From CAYMKL01 sp964390805 (lineage in GTDB: Bacteria; Chloroflexota; Anaerolineae; VGOG01), in the NCBI GenBank assembly GCA_964390805.1, contig CAYMKL010000062.1, positions 1 to 39,514 on the forward strand: a stretch of DNA of 39,514 nt. Direction: 5' to 3'. The translations under genes were made by a program, and so were the position numbers. Below the pieces are notes generated by a model. The model ran no database searches. It was not told the DNA's origin and saw only the letters and a list, made by a program, of their open reading frames with translations. How positions within the stretch are numbered: the stretch's first letter is position 1; each line of letters begins with the position of its first letter. This document shows, in pieces, positions 6,673 through 13,861 of this stretch.

Positions 6673-9264
6673 TTACACTGTACCTGCACCAATGACTGCG
6701 GCAGAGGGACTCCGGACACCCAAAGCCTTTTCTCGTTCTTCCCTCCCTCTGAGTTCGTACACGAGGATGTATTCGATCTGGCCGTCCTCTTTGGCACGCC
6801 CTTGAACTTCCAGCGTGTCCAGGTAGAAATTGTTCTGTAACGCCCACATGATCCGCGGCAGGTCGAATTGTGAAGCCCACCATTCCTCAAAGACTGTTCG
6901 AGCAACCTGCCGCGCGATCCGCACTGCTCTAGGGTCTATGTCACCCTCGTGGATCAGCTCGCCATGGCGTACAGCTTCTTTTCCGAAGAACGAATACTCG
7001 CAGCTTTCAATCGCAAGCGGGACATCTGAGTGCAATGGCATTTCGATCCGAATCAGTTCTTTGCGATTAATTGTCTCAAAGGAGCGCAGTTGATCAGTTC
7101 CCAACTTCAAGTTCAGTACTATGTGATCCTTATAGTCGCTGGCAGTGCCCGCAGAAACTGTGAAAACGAAGTGTTTGTGTTCACACGTGGGGTCATACGC
7201 AGGATATTCAGGAGCCGAGAGTCCAAGTTCTGGCGGGTTGTAGAGCACTATGATCTCTCTGAGGTCAGGGTTTTGTATCCAAGCAGAATATCCGCCACCC
7301 AATTTGTTTCCACGGTACGTATAGGTTCGAAATCCCTCATCGTTGAAAAAGCCCGCTACATCCTCTTGACTTCTTACTGCCATGTGCCACGGTGCCAGTC
7401 CAAGTGGTTGTTCTCTGATATAGCATTGTCTAAGCCCTACCCATTTTCTTTCATGTATGACATCCAACATCCGTGCCTTTAACGTCTCGCGATCACGCGC
7501 TTTGATCGGGATCTCAACGATTCTATACCGCGGCGGGATTAGATTGAGCAATTCAACCACTCTCGCTTTTTCCGTCTCACATCTTGAGTTGGCCCAGATT
7601 TGCCTCGCCTTAGCATCAAGATCTTGCTGCCCCTTCCCGTACAACTTTGCTGTTCTTTCCCAAACACTACGCGCTAGACTACGATATCGTGGTAGCCATT
7701 CAGGCTCCTTAGATAGTTTAATTGCAACAGATCCATAAAACACTTCACCTGTTGAACCGTCAATAGATATAACCTCACCCTCTTGCATTGCTCTGTTGCC
7801 GATGGTAAAGCTTCTAGCCTCCTCAATGACTTTCAGTGCCTGACATCCCACCACGCAAGGCCTGCTCAACGCTTGCGCAATCAACGCCGCATGGCTTGTA
7901 TCCCCACCTCGAGCAGTCAAGATCCCATGTGCTGGAGACATCGCCTTTGCATCCCCTGGGTTAGTCTCAGGACGCACTAAAATCACCGCTTGGCCTGCTT
8001 GACTTGCTTCTATGGCTCCTTCCGTGTCAATCATAGCAATCCCTGCGGCTGCTCCGGGGACCGCCCCAAGGCCCCGCGCGAGAAGTCGCCCCTCCTTAAT
8101 GGCAACTTGTCTCGCTTCAGCATTGAATCTTGGAACTCGCGAATGGACCGCAGCGCTTACTGAAACACGACGTAGGACTTCTCCCTCCGAGATTAGTCCC
8201 TCTTCCAACATGTCAATAGCAATCTTGCCTGCTGCGTTAACGTTAGGCTTGGCAGATCTAGTCTGCAGTATCCATAGGTTGCCCCGTTCGAATGTGAATT
8301 CTACATCTTGTACATCGCGATAATGCCTTTCGAGCTTTCCAGCAATCTCAAAAAGTTGATTGTAAATGCTGGGGAATTCTTCCTGCATCTGCTGAATCTT
8401 CTTTGGATTCTGCGCACCACTAACAATATCCTCCCCCTGAGCCTTCGTAAGATATTCTCCCGATAAGACCTTAGCACCAGTCTTCTTGTCGCGTGTGAAA
8501 AGCACACCAGACCCTGAATCCAGACCCATATTACCGAAGACCATGGCCTGTATGGTACAAGCAGTTCCCAAATCGTCAGGGATATGATTGCTGCGACGAT
8601 AACTTACAGCTCGCCTGCTAAACCATGATGCGAAGACAGCGTGTATGGCAAGACGCAATTGTTCATACGGGTCGTCAGACAGGACATTATGACTTTGTTG
8701 TCTAAGCACCGCCTCGTACTCACCCACGACTTCCAACAAGGCCTCTGTATTCAACTCTTGATCATATTGCACATTATGCTTGGCCTTGATGTGGTCCCGG
8801 ATCTGACTGAAGGTCTTCTCGCTCATGCCCAACACAGCATGGCCAAACGCCTGAAGGAAGCAGCGGTATGTATCGTAGGCAAAGCACTCGTCGTTTGTCA
8901 GAGAGATCAGGCCCTTCAATGTTCTTCTGTCCAGGCCCACGTTGAGAATAGTATTCATCATGCCAGGCATACTAAGTTTTGCTCCCGAACGAACCGAAAC
9001 CAGAAGGGGGTTGTCGGCATTTCCAAGACATTTGCCTGTTTGTTTCTCAACCTCTTTCAACGCTATCAAAGTTTGTTCCCACATGCCTTCCGGGAACTTT
9101 TTACCAGCCTCATAATAAGCCTGCCAGGCCTCGATAGTAAGGGTGAAACCTGGCGGGATAGGCAAACCTATCTGAGTCATCTCGGATAGGCCCGCACCTT
9201 TACCACCTAAAAGATCGCGATTCGCATTACCCTCTCCAAAAAGATAAACCCATTTCTTTGCCAT
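6673..9264 (-). CDS. PPDK-like phosphotransferase with a non-standard C-terminal domain
   Basis: 863 residues. Residues 1-340 match the ATP-grasp nucleotide domain of pyruvate phosphate dikinase (GGKGAGLSEM, VSVRSGAKLSMPGMMNT, NMGLDSGSGVLFTRD, QDVEFTFERGNLWILQTR). Residues 395-510 are the swivelling phospho-His domain, with GGDTSHAALIAQ carrying the catalytic His at 458. In true PPDK the last ~350 residues form the PEP/pyruvate barrel with a catalytic Cys in its closing segment; here residues 520-863 show none of those motifs and instead read as mixed alpha/beta with many Tyr, Trp and His (CEHKHFVFTVSAG, GGGYSAWIQNP, EEWWASQFDLPRIMWALQ). The enzyme may therefore phosphorylate a different acceptor, as rifampin phosphotransferase does with related parts. 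ATG with GGAGG 11 nt upstream. Confidence 0.85.
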   Translation of the reverse strand: MAKKWVYLFGEGNANRDLLGGKGAGLSEMTQIGLPIPPGFTLTIEAWQAYYEAGKKFPEGMWEQTLIALKEVEKQTGKCLGNADNPLLVSVRSGAKLSMPGMMNTILNVGLDRRTLKGLISLTNDECFAYDTYRCFLQAFGHAVLGMSEKTFSQIRDHIKAKHNVQYDQELNTEALLEVVGEYEAVLRQQSHNVLSDDPYEQLRLAIHAVFASWFSRRAVSYRRSNHIPDDLGTACTIQAMVFGNMGLDSGSGVLFTRDKKTGAKVLSGEYLTKAQGEDIVSGAQNPKKIQQMQEEFPSIYNQLFEIAGKLERHYRDVQDVEFTFERGNLWILQTRSAKPNVNAAGKIAIDMLEEGLISEGEVLRRVSVSAAVHSRVPRFNAEARQVAIKEGRLLARGLGAVPGAAAGIAMIDTEGAIEASQAGQAVILVRPETNPGDAKAMSPAHGILTARGGDTSHAALIAQALSRPCVVGCQALKVIEEARSFTIGNRAMQEGEVISIDGSTGEVFYGSVAIKLSKEPEWLPRYRSLARSVWERTAKLYGKGQQDLDAKARQIWANSRCETEKARVVELLNLIPPRYRIVEIPIKARDRETLKARMLDVIHERKWVGLRQCYIREQPLGLAPWHMAVRSQEDVAGFFNDEGFRTYTYRGNKLGGGYSAWIQNPDLREIIVLYNPPELGLSAPEYPAYDPTCEHKHFVFTVSAGTASDYKDHIVLNLKLGTDQLRSFETINRKELIRIEMPLHSDVPLAIESCEYSFFGKEAVRHGELIHEGDIDPRAVRIARQVARTVFEEWWASQFDLPRIMWALQNNFYLDTLEVQGRAKEDGQIEYILVYELRGREEREKALGVRSPSAAVIGAGTV

Positions 9265-9313
9265 CTATACAAGAACCTCCAATTGTCAGTTGACCTTGTA
9301 TAACTGCGAACTG

Positions 9314-9342
9314 ATTTTACCAGATTTACGAAAAATCGTCAA
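9314..9342 (-). promoter_or_regulatory. Promoter of the PPDK-like gene
   Basis: On the minus strand TTGACG (9342-9337), 17-nt spacer, TAAAAT (9319-9314), about 50 nt before the ATG of the PPDK-like gene and after the upp stop. Confidence 0.7.
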
Positions 9343-9397
9343 CTGGCAAGAGCAGCGAGAAGTGCTACAAATCTCCCTATCTTCACCCCGTCCCGAG

Positions 9398-10009
9398 CTA
9401 TCTATTGACTGCGTTGCCCAGTCCCGGTATCATGCGGCCGACCTCGTTGAGGTGGTCGTCAACAGCAGCGATATAGATGGGAACATCGGGATGGGCTCTA
9501 GCAAGGCGCTCGATTCCCTCAGGGGCAGCGATGATGCCCACGAACTTTATGCGTTGAACGCCGCACCCCTTTAACAAGCTGGTGACAGCCACTGCCGAGT
9601 CGCCCGTAGCCAGCATGAGATCGAGGATGAAGGCCATCCCTGCCGTCGCTCGCTCAGGCACGCTGGTATAGTACTCGATGAGCTCTAGCGTCTCTTCGTC
9701 CCGATAGAACCCAATGTGCCAGACCTGAGCCTTGGGGATCAACGCTAGAGCGGGTTCCACCATGCCCAAGCCCGCCCTCAGGATAGGAGCGAAAACAATG
9801 TCTTCGCCTAGTACCTGTCCTATGGTGGTTCCCATCGGCGAGGTGACGGGCCTCTCCTGCCGGGGGAGGTTTGCAGTCGCCTCGTGGAGAAGAAGCCAAG
9901 TCAGCTCCTTGAGCAGTTCCCGGAACCTCATGGACTCCGTTTCGACGTCGCGCAACAAGGTCAGCTTGTGCTGGATGAGGGGATGATTAGATTGGAAGAC
10001 TTTAGCCAC
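9398..10009 (-). CDS. upp: Uracil phosphoribosyltransferase
   Basis: 203 residues, family-typical length about 208. Makes UMP from uracil and PRPP. PILRAGLGM and the PRPP-binding segment ILDLMLATGDSAVA (residues 128-141) are clear, and the end LNEVGRMIPGLGNAVNR corresponds to the uracil-binding C-terminal segment, though the usual GDAGDR is changed to GNAVNR. GAGGAGG lies upstream of the ATG. A consensus promoter lies about 400 nt upstream (10411-10439), leaving a long leader. Together with udk this completes pyrimidine salvage. The altered tail could affect uracil binding, but other residues argue for a working enzyme. Confidence 0.93.
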   Translation of the reverse strand: MAKVFQSNHPLIQHKLTLLRDVETESMRFRELLKELTWLLLHEATANLPRQERPVTSPMGTTIGQVLGEDIVFAPILRAGLGMVEPALALIPKAQVWHIGFYRDEETLELIEYYTSVPERATAGMAFILDLMLATGDSAVAVTSLLKGCGVQRIKFVGIIAAPEGIERLARAHPDVPIYIAAVDDHLNEVGRMIPGLGNAVNR

Positions 10010-10403
10010 TGGACCTCCTCAGGGTCAATAAAAAGCGTCAGTCGTAGGCACCTCGACTTTGGCCATTTTTCACATTATTGTCAACTTTTACCCTCTTTTG
10101 CGGCACCAGATCTGCCGGTTCGCTCAAATTTCTTGTGTATTCTCAAATTAGACTATACAACATCTTGTGGTTTATGCTGCAAAATGCTATCTCGAAACAG
10201 AATGTGAAGGTATTTTCCGATCCGTCTTGTGTACCGATGGTCGATCCAACACAATATGTTGTGGTTAAATCCAGATTTAGGTCCAAAAATAAGCGAACCG
10301 GGAGCAGATGTCACATATTGTGGTGATTTTGCCATTGAGCTACCGCATACAGTGGTTCCGAAAAAATGCCCAAAGTCCAGAGGCATGTCATTTGCTTTAT
10401 TCT
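10010..10403 (-). other. Long untranslated leader or small RNA region upstream of upp, with three palindromic boxes
   Basis: No convincing protein is encoded in this AT-richer stretch, yet a full-consensus promoter fires into it. Three related boxes sit inside: ACAA-CATC-TTGT (10157-10168), CACAA-TATG-TTGTG (10250-10263) and CACA-TAT-TGTG (10312-10322); the first two are followed by GGTT on the plus strand and the third by GGTG. The middle box resembles an NrdR-type ACACNATATNTTGTG site, but no nrd gene is nearby. It may be a regulated 5' leader of upp or a separate RNA. Confidence 0.4.
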
Positions 10404-10410
10404 GCTAACT

Positions 10411-10439
10411 ATTATACCCGCGCTCACCTGCGCTGTCAA
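10411..10439 (-). promoter_or_regulatory. Full-consensus sigma70 promoter reading towards upp
   Basis: Minus strand TTGACA (10439-10434), exactly 17 nt, TATAAT (10416-10411). Both hexamers are perfect. The predicted start near 10404 leaves about 390 nt before the upp ATG. Confidence 0.8.
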
Positions 10440-10505
10440 TTCTTCCCCTAACGATTTGACATTTTGACCGCTCAACTTGGTTACCTACGTATTAAAAGGC
10501 CAATC

Positions 10506-10808
10506 TCAGAGCACACAAGGGCATGGCCTTGGCATCAACGGATGACAGCGGCTCGCAACTCTCCTCACAGCAGCCGCAGCCTGGTCACCCGGGGCCTCCT
10601 CAATGATCACCTCATCCGCCTCAATGTCGGGCTTGAAGCGCCACTTTTGCACCGTGGCCGCACCGATGATAAGCTGGGCTGCACCTTCTCATACAGAAAC
10701 ACCAGCCTCAGGGTATGCAAGAACCCAGCCTCGGCTGGCGTCGCGTTCGGGAACGTTGTCTGCTGTATCAGGTTGCCTCGTGAAGGCCAGGCTCCAGCAT
10801 CCTGCCAA
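10506..10808 (-). pseudogene. Possible decayed reading frame of unknown family
   Basis: One minus-strand frame reads as protein-like sequence from a TTG at 10808 (RQPDTADNVPERDASRGWVL), is broken by TGA at 10689-10691, and continues with AAQLIIGAATVQKWRFKPDI and EADEVIIEEAPGDQAAAAVR to a stop at 10506. The composition after the stop looks like a genuine domain end. No family recognised. It lies just downstream of the DUF5615 gene. The rest of this spacer, 10440-10505, shows nothing. Confidence 0.3.
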
Positions 10809-10814
10809 CTACGG

Positions 10815-11192
10815 CTACCGAGGCCCTTTGAACTCAGCTAAGTTGCGGATCATGTCTCGCATTTCCGTGGCGGTGACGGTCTCGAGAAAACGAAGCAGCC
10901 TCCGCAGCATCTCACCGAACTCCAACTGTTCTGAAGTGATGATTCCATTGTGAGGCCAGCTCGCGTTCCACCATTCAAGGTAGAGCGGCGCGAAGTCCTG
11001 GGTGTTGCAGGTCACCAGCACTCGCCCCTGGCCAGCGGCATACTCAAGCTGGGCCTGATCAGGCAGTTCGGCATTCCCCACCTCCCAAGCGCCAATGGCA
11101 TCGTGGCCTCGGGCGCGCAGTTGCTCAGCTATCCGATAGCTGATGTCATGGTCAAGATAGAGCTTCACCCGCTGCTGCGCCTCGTCACCCAC
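10815..11192 (-). CDS. DUF5615 PIN-like putative toxin nuclease
   Basis: 125 residues. VKLYLDHDISYRIAEQLRARGHDAIGAWE is the hallmark start of DUF5615 (Mut7-C-like PIN fold), with acidic residues D14 and D16 at the expected catalytic place, then GRVLVTCNTQDFAPLY carrying a second acidic position. PIN-type nucleases act on RNA and serve as toxins. Start is GTG with GGAGG 7 nt upstream, embedded in the end of the DUF433 gene: the two overlap by 28 nt, the usual layout of DUF433/DUF5615 pairs. Toxin role is inferred from family and pairing. Confidence 0.85.
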   Translation of the reverse strand: MGDEAQQRVKLYLDHDISYRIAEQLRARGHDAIGAWEVGNAELPDQAQLEYAAGQGRVLVTCNTQDFAPLYLEWWNASWPHNGIITSEQLEFGEMLRRLLRFLETVTATEMRDMIRNLAEFKGPR

Positions 11193-11551
11193 GCCAGGGC
11201 CTCCTCATTAGCGGCTATCTCACCCTCAATTTCGGACTTGTGCTCGTGATAGTAACTCAACGCATCGTAGACCTGGGCCAACGTCAAGGGCGGGTAGTTT
11301 CCCACTATTTGCTCAGGCGAATCACCCAGGCGCACCCGCTCGACGATGGTGCGGACGCTGATACGTGTACCGGCGATGATCGGCCGCCCACCGCACACGC
11401 CCTCGATCCGCACGATGTGCGGATGCTCCGTCTGGACACGCAATGAAGCCATCTCAGCTAACTGGCTCATTGCCTTTTGCATTATCCTCAACATTTCCTT
11501 GATATCACCCAGGTCGGTGTAGAGTTGCTGGACATCTATTTCCACTGTCAT
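11165..11551 (-). CDS. DUF433 putative antitoxin
   Basis: 128 residues from an ATG preceded by GGGGGTAG; an earlier in-frame start adds 24 unlikely residues. The DUF433 domain is at about residues 48-105 (GGRPIIAGTRISVRTIVERV, then SPEQIVGNYPPLTLAQVYDAL), a helix-turn-helix-like fold. The first 40 residues form an amphipathic helix (DIKEMLRIMQKAMSQLAEMA), probably for dimerisation. The partner DUF5615 gene overlaps its 3' end. Likely neutralises the nuclease and represses its own operon, as judged from family context only. Confidence 0.85.
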   Translation of the reverse strand: MTVEIDVQQLYTDLGDIKEMLRIMQKAMSQLAEMASLRVQTEHPHIVRIEGVCGGRPIIAGTRISVRTIVERVRLGDSPEQIVGNYPPLTLAQVYDALSYYHEHKSEIEGEIAANEEALAWVTRRSSG

Positions 11552-11631
11552 ATCACTACCCCCGCTTTTTAGAAATGCCTCGCCAACCACAGCTATTCTA
11601 GCACAGTGTGCCCCCCTTGTCAATCTTCAAC

Positions 11632-11660
11632 TTGACATTTACCCTCTTTGTTGGTAAAAT
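11632..11660 (+). promoter_or_regulatory. Promoter of tRNA-Glu
   Basis: TTGACA (11632-11637), 17-nt spacer, TAAAAT (11655-11660); the tRNA begins 17 nt after the -10 box. Confidence 0.85.
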
Positions 11661-11676
11661 ACTCGCCACAAAACGA

Positions 11677-11752
11677 GGCGCATTCGTCTAGGGGCCAAGG
11701 ATACTGCCCTCTCAAGGCAGAGACAGGGGTTCGATTCCCCTATGCGCTACCA
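11677..11752 (+). tRNA. tRNA-Glu (anticodon CTC)
   Basis: 76 nt including an encoded CCA end. The anticodon stem CTGCC/GGCAG encloses the loop CTCTCAA, so the anticodon is CTC and the codon GAG. The T arm AGGGG-TTCGATT-CCCCT is perfect, and D-arm start TCGTCTAGGGG matches bacterial tRNA-Glu. The acceptor stem GGCGCAT/ATGCGCT closes with a G1-U72 wobble and A73. A promoter and a downstream hairpin frame it as a one-gene transcript. Confidence 0.95.
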
Positions 11753-11756
11753 AGCC

Positions 11757-11784
11757 AAGAGCCCAAGTGTTACCTTGGGCTCTT
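11757..11784 (+). terminator. Terminator of tRNA-Glu
   Basis: Perfect 11-bp stem AAGAGCCCAAG-TGTTAC-CTTGGGCTCTT followed by GCTGTTT, 4 nt after the tRNA CCA. The T run is short. Confidence 0.65.
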
Positions 11785-11816
11785 GCTGTTTAACAAACTG
11801 GGCACAGCGTTTTTTT

Positions 11817-11862
11817 CGTAGTGGCGACCGTAGTGACAACCGTAGTGACGACTTCAGTCGTC
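11817..11862. repeat. Three tandem 12-mers plus a hairpin
   Basis: CGTAGTGGCGAC, CGTAGTGACAAC and CGTAGTGACGAC follow each other without gap at 11817-11852; the last six bases pair with GTCGTC at 11857-11862 over a TTCA loop. Lies between the tRNA and the stop of the AIR-synthase-like gene. Confidence 0.75.
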
Positions 11863-11869
11863 CACAAGC

Positions 11870-12883
11870 TCACTCGAAGAGCTTGGCGATCTCATCTCTC
11901 TCAAAATAGGGGAGATCCCTAATCATCCCACCAGCCATCAATTTTAGCCCCTCTTTCCTGGCCACGACTTGGCCGATGATCGCAGCCGCGATACCCGCCT
12001 CCTCCAGCTTCTCGATAACCCGCGCTGAGTCTACCGGCGACAGGACGATGAGCAGCGAGCCCGAGGCGATGATTCCCAGGGGATCGAGGCCATAGTCGGC
12101 ACAGAGGAGGGTCGTCTCCGGAAGGATCTCGATCCGCTCCTGGTGTACCAACAGGCCCGCCTCGGCCGCCTGAGCCAGCTCCCGCAGGCCCATGGCCAGC
12201 CCGCCCTCGGTGGGATCGTGCATGGCGTGAATCCGCGCCTGGGCGGTGGCGATCTGAGCGTCGCGCACCACGCTGATGCCTGGCTGCTGGAGGAAACCCT
12301 GGCAGCGGGCAATGAAATCCGCCGGGTACTTGCTGGCCAGCTCCCCCGCCTTCTCCTGGGCAATGATGGAGGTGGCTTCGATGGCGATGCCTTTGGTGAG
12401 GATGATGTCGTCTCCTACCTGGGCCCCGGCGGTAGTCACCAGCTTGTCCCGTTCCACCTCGCCCAGCATCTGGCCCACCACGATGGGCCGGTCCAGGCCG
12501 TAGGTGATCTCGGTGTGGCCGCCACAAAAGGAGACCCCTAACTGGCGGCAGGCATCGGAGAGCTGGGAGAAGATCCCCTCCACCAGGGCCCTATCGGTGC
12601 TCCCTGCGGGCAAAAGGACGGTGGCCAGAAACCACCTGGGGATAGCGCCGGTGGCAGCCACGTCGTTGGCGTTGACATTGACCGCGTACCAGCCTATCTC
12701 CTCGGTGGCGAAGGTGATGGGATCAGTTTTGGCCACCAGGTAACGGTCGCCGAAGTCTATCACCGTGGCATCCTCGCCCACCTGAGCGCCTACCACCACC
12801 CGCTCGTTGACCTGGGCATACCTGGCCAACACCTGCTCCAGGTAATCCATCTCCAGCTTGCCCACAGGCAAAGAATCCCGCAT
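11870..12883 (-). CDS. AIR synthase-related (HypE-like) protein
   Basis: 337 residues from ATG at 12883, preceded by GGGGGTG. The frame opens at TTG 12922, but that lies within the terminator tail described next, so the later start is preferred. PurM/HypE superfamily: LPVGKL at the N-terminus, GEDATVIDFGD (ATP/metal loop), ANDVAATGAIP, FCGGHTEI, GDDIILTKGI and HDPTEGGLAMGLREL are the family motifs. These proteins phosphorylate or dehydrate amide-type substrates with ATP; HypE matures hydrogenase, PurM acts in purine synthesis. The C-terminus ends KLFE, not the PRIC-type Cys of true HypE, and no hyp genes are near, so the substrate is unknown. Its expression is likely governed by the upstream leader. 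Confidence 0.85.
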   Translation of the reverse strand: MRDSLPVGKLEMDYLEQVLARYAQVNERVVVGAQVGEDATVIDFGDRYLVAKTDPITFATEEIGWYAVNVNANDVAATGAIPRWFLATVLLPAGSTDRALVEGIFSQLSDACRQLGVSFCGGHTEITYGLDRPIVVGQMLGEVERDKLVTTAGAQVGDDIILTKGIAIEATSIIAQEKAGELASKYPADFIARCQGFLQQPGISVVRDAQIATAQARIHAMHDPTEGGLAMGLRELAQAAEAGLLVHQERIEILPETTLLCADYGLDPLGIIASGSLLIVLSPVDSARVIEKLEEAGIAAAIIGQVVARKEGLKLMAGGMIRDLPYFERDEIAKLFE

Positions 12884-12923
12884 CTCACCCCCAGTTATCG
12901 CAGACACAGCTTTCAAAGACAAA

Positions 12924-12950
12924 GGGCCTCCTCAAGAAGAGAAGAGGCCC
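12924..12950 (-). terminator. Intrinsic-terminator-like hairpin in the leader of the AIR-synthase-like gene
   Basis: Minus strand GGGCCTC, a 13-nt loop, GAGGCCC, then TTTGTCTTTG. It lies between a leader reading frame and the gene start, with the right arm holding the GAGGAGG that could otherwise act as ribosome site. Confidence 0.65.
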
Positions 12951-12957
12951 CTTGCTT

Positions 12958-12998
12958 GCGCCGTAGCTAACCCTCACAGGGAGGTGATGCTACGGCGC
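12958..12998 (-). promoter_or_regulatory. Perfect 10-bp leader hairpin
   Basis: GCGCCGTAGC (12998-12989 on minus) pairs with GCTACGGCGC (12967-12958). Its 5' arm lies right after the Ser codons of the leader reading frame, and its 3' arm reaches the leader stop codon. Its loop contains the segment that can instead pair with the leader ribosome site. Confidence 0.7.
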
Positions 12999-13020
12999 TA
13001 TTACTACTACTATGGTCCAT
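12967..13020 (-). CDS. 17-residue Ser-rich leader peptide (attenuator)
   Basis: ATG at 13020 with an extended ribosome site AGGAGGTGATG (13034-13024), core GGAGG 8 nt upstream. It encodes MDHSSSNSAVASPPCEG: AGT-AGT-AGT-AAT-AGC gives four Ser in five codons. A promoter starts transcription about 30 nt upstream, and the stop codon falls in the stem of a hairpin that precedes a terminator-like hairpin and the AIR-synthase-like gene. The order promoter, short reading frame with a codon run, hairpins, terminator, gene is that of ribosome-mediated attenuators. I know of no described Ser-codon attenuator for this gene family; sensing of Ser-tRNA is inference. Confidence 0.6.
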   Translation of the reverse strand: MDHSSSNSAVASPPCEG

Positions 13021-13033
13021 TGGCATCACCTCC
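12980..13033 (-). promoter_or_regulatory. SD/anti-SD inverted repeat around the leader peptide
   Basis: GGAGGTGATGC (13033-13023 on minus) and GCATCACCTCC (12990-12980) are perfect 11-nt inverted copies. The first is the leader's ribosome site, the second resembles the 3' end of 16S rRNA, so pairing would hide the ribosome site. The second arm lies in the loop of the 12958-12998 hairpin, so the two either compete or form a pseudoknot. Confidence 0.7.
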
Positions 13034-13055
13034 TATATACATGATAGCAACGATT

Positions 13056-13084
13056 ATTATCCCTCAAAAAGGGCAAATTGTCAA
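13056..13084 (-). promoter_or_regulatory. Promoter of the leader and AIR-synthase-like gene
   Basis: Minus strand TTGACA (13084-13079), 17 nt, GATAAT (13061-13056). The -35 box overlaps the stop codon of the DUF3786 gene, so the downstream gene has its own start of transcription near 13049. Confidence 0.75.
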
Positions 13085-13725
13085 ATCACTATTCCCTCAG
13101 CTTTGATCAATCGCCCGGCCAGCATCCCTCCCAGCACGGCCAAGTCCTCCGTGGGCAGGTAATGGCTGGCTGCTGCGTCGAAGAGCACGTTGGCTGAGGC
13201 GGGGAACTCCTCGTCCGCCAGGTAGAGAATAGCGGCCAACCGGAGCTGGGGGAACATGGGGAAGAGGAAGGACGCATCGCCATAGGTCAAGCGCGTCCCG
13301 CCCAGCGACTCGGCGGCGGCCACGAAGCCCTCCAGGTCGCTGCCGAAAGCCTGAGCCAGGCGAAAGTTGGCTCGCCGCCGAAAGGCCGCATCGTAGACCC
13401 GCCCGTCAGGCAGCTCACGGAAAGCGACCCAGTTGTCTGCCATAGGGGTGCCATCGGCGTTGATGAGGTAATGCAGAATGAGGATCTGCGTGGCAATAGG
13501 AGGCTCCTGGCCCGTCCCCACCTCCTCCACCGAGATCTCAGGGTGGCGGACGATGTAGTCTCCTCCCCAGAATCTCACTTCTATCTGGCCGCTGGCATCG
13601 GTCAACCTGGTGTATTTGGTGTCGCTGCGCAGAGCCACCAGCCAGGGATCAAGGGATTGCAGATCGCCTATAGCTTTGTCCAAAGCTGGTCCGTAGGCCT
13701 CCTCGGGTGTCCTGGGTTTCATCAT
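13081..13725 (-). CDS. DUF3786 domain protein
   Basis: 214 residues. ILILHYLINADG, WVAFRELPDGRVYDAAFRRR, LGGTRLTYGDASFLFPMFPQLRLAAILYLAD and ANVLFDAAASHYLPTEDL are in the order and spacing of DUF3786, a family found mainly in anaerobes, sometimes near corrinoid or CO-metabolism genes; its biochemical function is not known. GGGAGG lies 3-8 nt before two consecutive ATG codons. The following gene on the strand has its own promoter, so cotranscription is only partial. No signal peptide or membrane helix. Confidence 0.8.
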   Translation of the reverse strand: MMKPRTPEEAYGPALDKAIGDLQSLDPWLVALRSDTKYTRLTDASGQIEVRFWGGDYIVRHPEISVEEVGTGQEPPIATQILILHYLINADGTPMADNWVAFRELPDGRVYDAAFRRRANFRLAQAFGSDLEGFVAAAESLGGTRLTYGDASFLFPMFPQLRLAAILYLADEEFPASANVLFDAAASHYLPTEDLAVLGGMLAGRLIKAEGIVI

Positions 13726-13774
13726 TAACCTCCCACCTTATCAAGCTGTTGTCTATTCTACACGAACTAAACAC

Positions 13775-13844
13775 AAACGTCAAACGTCATGCGTCAAGAC
13801 GTCATCCGCAAAGAGCAGTTGACATTTGATGCTCGACGTTTGAC
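13775..13844. repeat. Heptamer repeat and 10-bp inverted repeat upstream of proS
   Basis: AAACGTC-AAACGTC-ATGCGTC runs at 13775-13795 and GTCAAACGTC (13779-13788) recurs inverted as GACGTTTGAC at 13835-13844, just upstream of the proS promoter. Confidence 0.75.
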
Positions 13845-13861
13845 TTGAAGAAGGTGGGCTA

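Noticed and set aside
10149..10330. Possible DnaA boxes or replication origin
   Set aside because: TGTGGTTAA-like words differ from the DnaA box and there is no dnaA, dnaN or AT-rich unwinding region.
10464..10953. Two overlapping plus-strand open frames in the spacer before the DUF5615 gene
   Set aside because: Ser/Arg/Cys-rich, no ribosome site; the minus-strand frame looks more protein-like, though broken.
12983..13106. Plus-strand short frame with five Tyr codons in a row (MLRRYYYYYGPL), which looks like an aromatic leader peptide
   Set aside because: Its ribosome site is only 2 nt from the ATG, the terminator lies upstream of it and no plus-strand gene follows for 800 nt. The minus-strand Ser leader explains the same DNA with correct order and spacing.
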